From Alcanivorax sp. S71-1-4 (GTDB lineage Bacteria > Pseudomonadota > Gammaproteobacteria > Pseudomonadales > Alcanivoracaceae), in assembly GCF_009846755.1 (NCBI RefSeq), contig NZ_AQOR01000017.1:1-64000 (forward strand): a stretch of DNA of 64,000 bases. The letters run 5' to 3'. The notes beneath the pieces were generated by a model that was not told the DNA's origin, searched no databases, and was given only the letters and a program-made list of their open reading frames with translations. Shown here one piece after another: positions 63,385 to 64,000 of this stretch. How positions within the stretch are numbered: the stretch's first letter is position 1; every line of letters starts with the position of its first letter. A program made the translations under genes and the position numbers.

Positions 63385-64000
63385 GTGCGCGGCTTGCCAG
63401 CGATGGCGGCCGCGCTGCTGTTGCCGCTGCTTTCCGCCTGTGGCGGAAGCAGTGGCGGCGGTAGCGCAGGTGCGCCACCTCCTTCATCCAGTGTCTGCGA
63501 CGTACAGCAGGACGGTATCAACTGGGCCGCGCTGCGCGAGGCGGATTGCCCCCGGTTGAGTGACTACAACCTGTTCGATGCCTCCGGTGCACCGCGCACG
63601 CCAGGACAAGTGTTCGAGCCGTCTGTGAAGCTGTTTTCCGATTACACGCTGAAATACCGGGTGGTGTTCATCCCACCGGGAGAGCAGGCGCTGTTCGACA
63701 CGGAAGAAGCATTTGAGTTTCCGGTCGGTTCGGTGATCAGCAAGACCTTTTCGTTACCAACGACCACGGCCGGCGATCTGCCGGCCCGTGCGCTGGAAAC
63801 TCGCTTGATGATCCGTCGCGAGCAGGGCTGGAAAGGGTTGCCCTATGTGTGGGACGAAGATGGCCGTGAAGCCCGTCTGCGTATCGCCGGTGCGTTGTTG
63901 CCACAGCAGATACTGCGTGATGCTGTGCAGGTGGATTTCACCTACCAGGTGCCGGATGCCAACCAGTGCCTCACATGTCATCGACGCGGCGACCAGGGCA
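63385..64000 (+). CDS. second SO2930-family diheme cytochrome, truncated by window end
   Basis: An open frame of at least 205 residues starting at GTG 63385, two bases after the previous stop, and still open at the window end. A lipobox L-L-S-A-C (Cys at about 19) is followed by Gly/Ser, then C-P-R-L-S-D-Y-N-L-F, F-S-D-Y-T-L-K-Y-R and the first heme motif C-L-T-C-H (195-199). These align with the upstream cytochrome, so this is a tandem paralogue. ATG at 63403 is an alternative start but leaves a very short signal peptide. The second heme motif is expected beyond the window. Confidence 0.85.
   Translation, partial: MRGLPAMAAALLLPLLSACGGSSGGGSAGAPPPSSSVCDVQQDGINWAALREADCPRLSDYNLFDASGAPRTPGQVFEPSVKLFSDYTLKYRVVFIPPGEQALFDTEEAFEFPVGSVISKTFSLPTTTAGDLPARALETRLMIRREQGWKGLPYVWDEDGREARLRIAGALLPQQILRDAVQVDFTYQVPDANQCLTCHRRGDQG

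Overview
The window reads as GC-rich (roughly two-thirds G+C by eye) chromosomal DNA of a gammaproteobacterium. The gene order LysR-leuCDB-asd-usg-fimV-truA-trpF-trpBA-accD-folC-dedD-cvpA-purF-metZ is the core layout of Pseudomonas and its hydrocarbon-degrading marine relatives such as Alcanivorax. The PA3496-type small protein, the paired asd/usg genes and the beta-helix/diheme-cytochrome pair fit an Alcanivorax-like organism, but no rRNA or marker gene fixes the genus. There is no prophage, insertion sequence with a transposase, CRISPR array, tRNA or rRNA. Nearly all DNA is coding, usually with short or overlapping junctions.

Region by region. 1-6,300: a small PA3496-like protein, a DMT exporter, an unrecognised two-helix membrane protein, a TIGR01777-type epimerase, gpsA, sixA and a hotdog thioesterase. 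6,300-10,620: an HD-GYP protein behind a near-consensus CRP/Vfr site, then a leftward set xthA - voltage-sensor-like membrane protein - lone receiver - 117-residue unknown. 10,765-21,300: metabolic and signalling genes (two overlapping alpha/beta hydrolases, MaoC, DUF2007, GST, enoyl reductase-like, a REC + degenerate GGDEF protein, DUF2505, an SDR without its catalytic Ser and Lys, a DAACS symporter, a GNAT). A 169-bp inverted repeat at 14,356-14,524 supplies the stop codons of both flanking genes. 21,341-23,500: an ammonium transporter behind a consensus sigma-54 promoter and an NtrC-like dyad, coupled to an unknown 211-residue protein. 23,492-32,702: EVE protein, prmB, aroC, an MFS transporter, a DUF945 protein, and a leftward fghA with two tandem phospholipase-D-family genes.

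32,784-52,555 is the biosynthetic core: LysR and leuCDB (leucine), asd/usg, fimV (polar hub), truA, trpF/trpBA (tryptophan), accD (fatty acids), folC (folate), dedD, cvpA, purF (purines) and metZ (methionine). A striking heptamer-based inverted repeat lies between LysR and leuC. 52,555-59,333 holds a MoxR-DUF58-transglutaminase set, ppnP and hrpB.

59,335-64,000 is the most interesting block. A frameshifted AraC-type regulator faces a lipoprotein with parallel beta-helix repeats, followed by two tandem lipoprotein diheme c-type cytochromes, the second cut by the window end. This beta-helix/cytochrome pairing recurs in bacteria but has no established function. The tandem cytochrome duplication, two perfect dyads in the divergent promoter region and a G8 tract just after the first cytochrome's lipobox make it the best candidate for an undescribed system.
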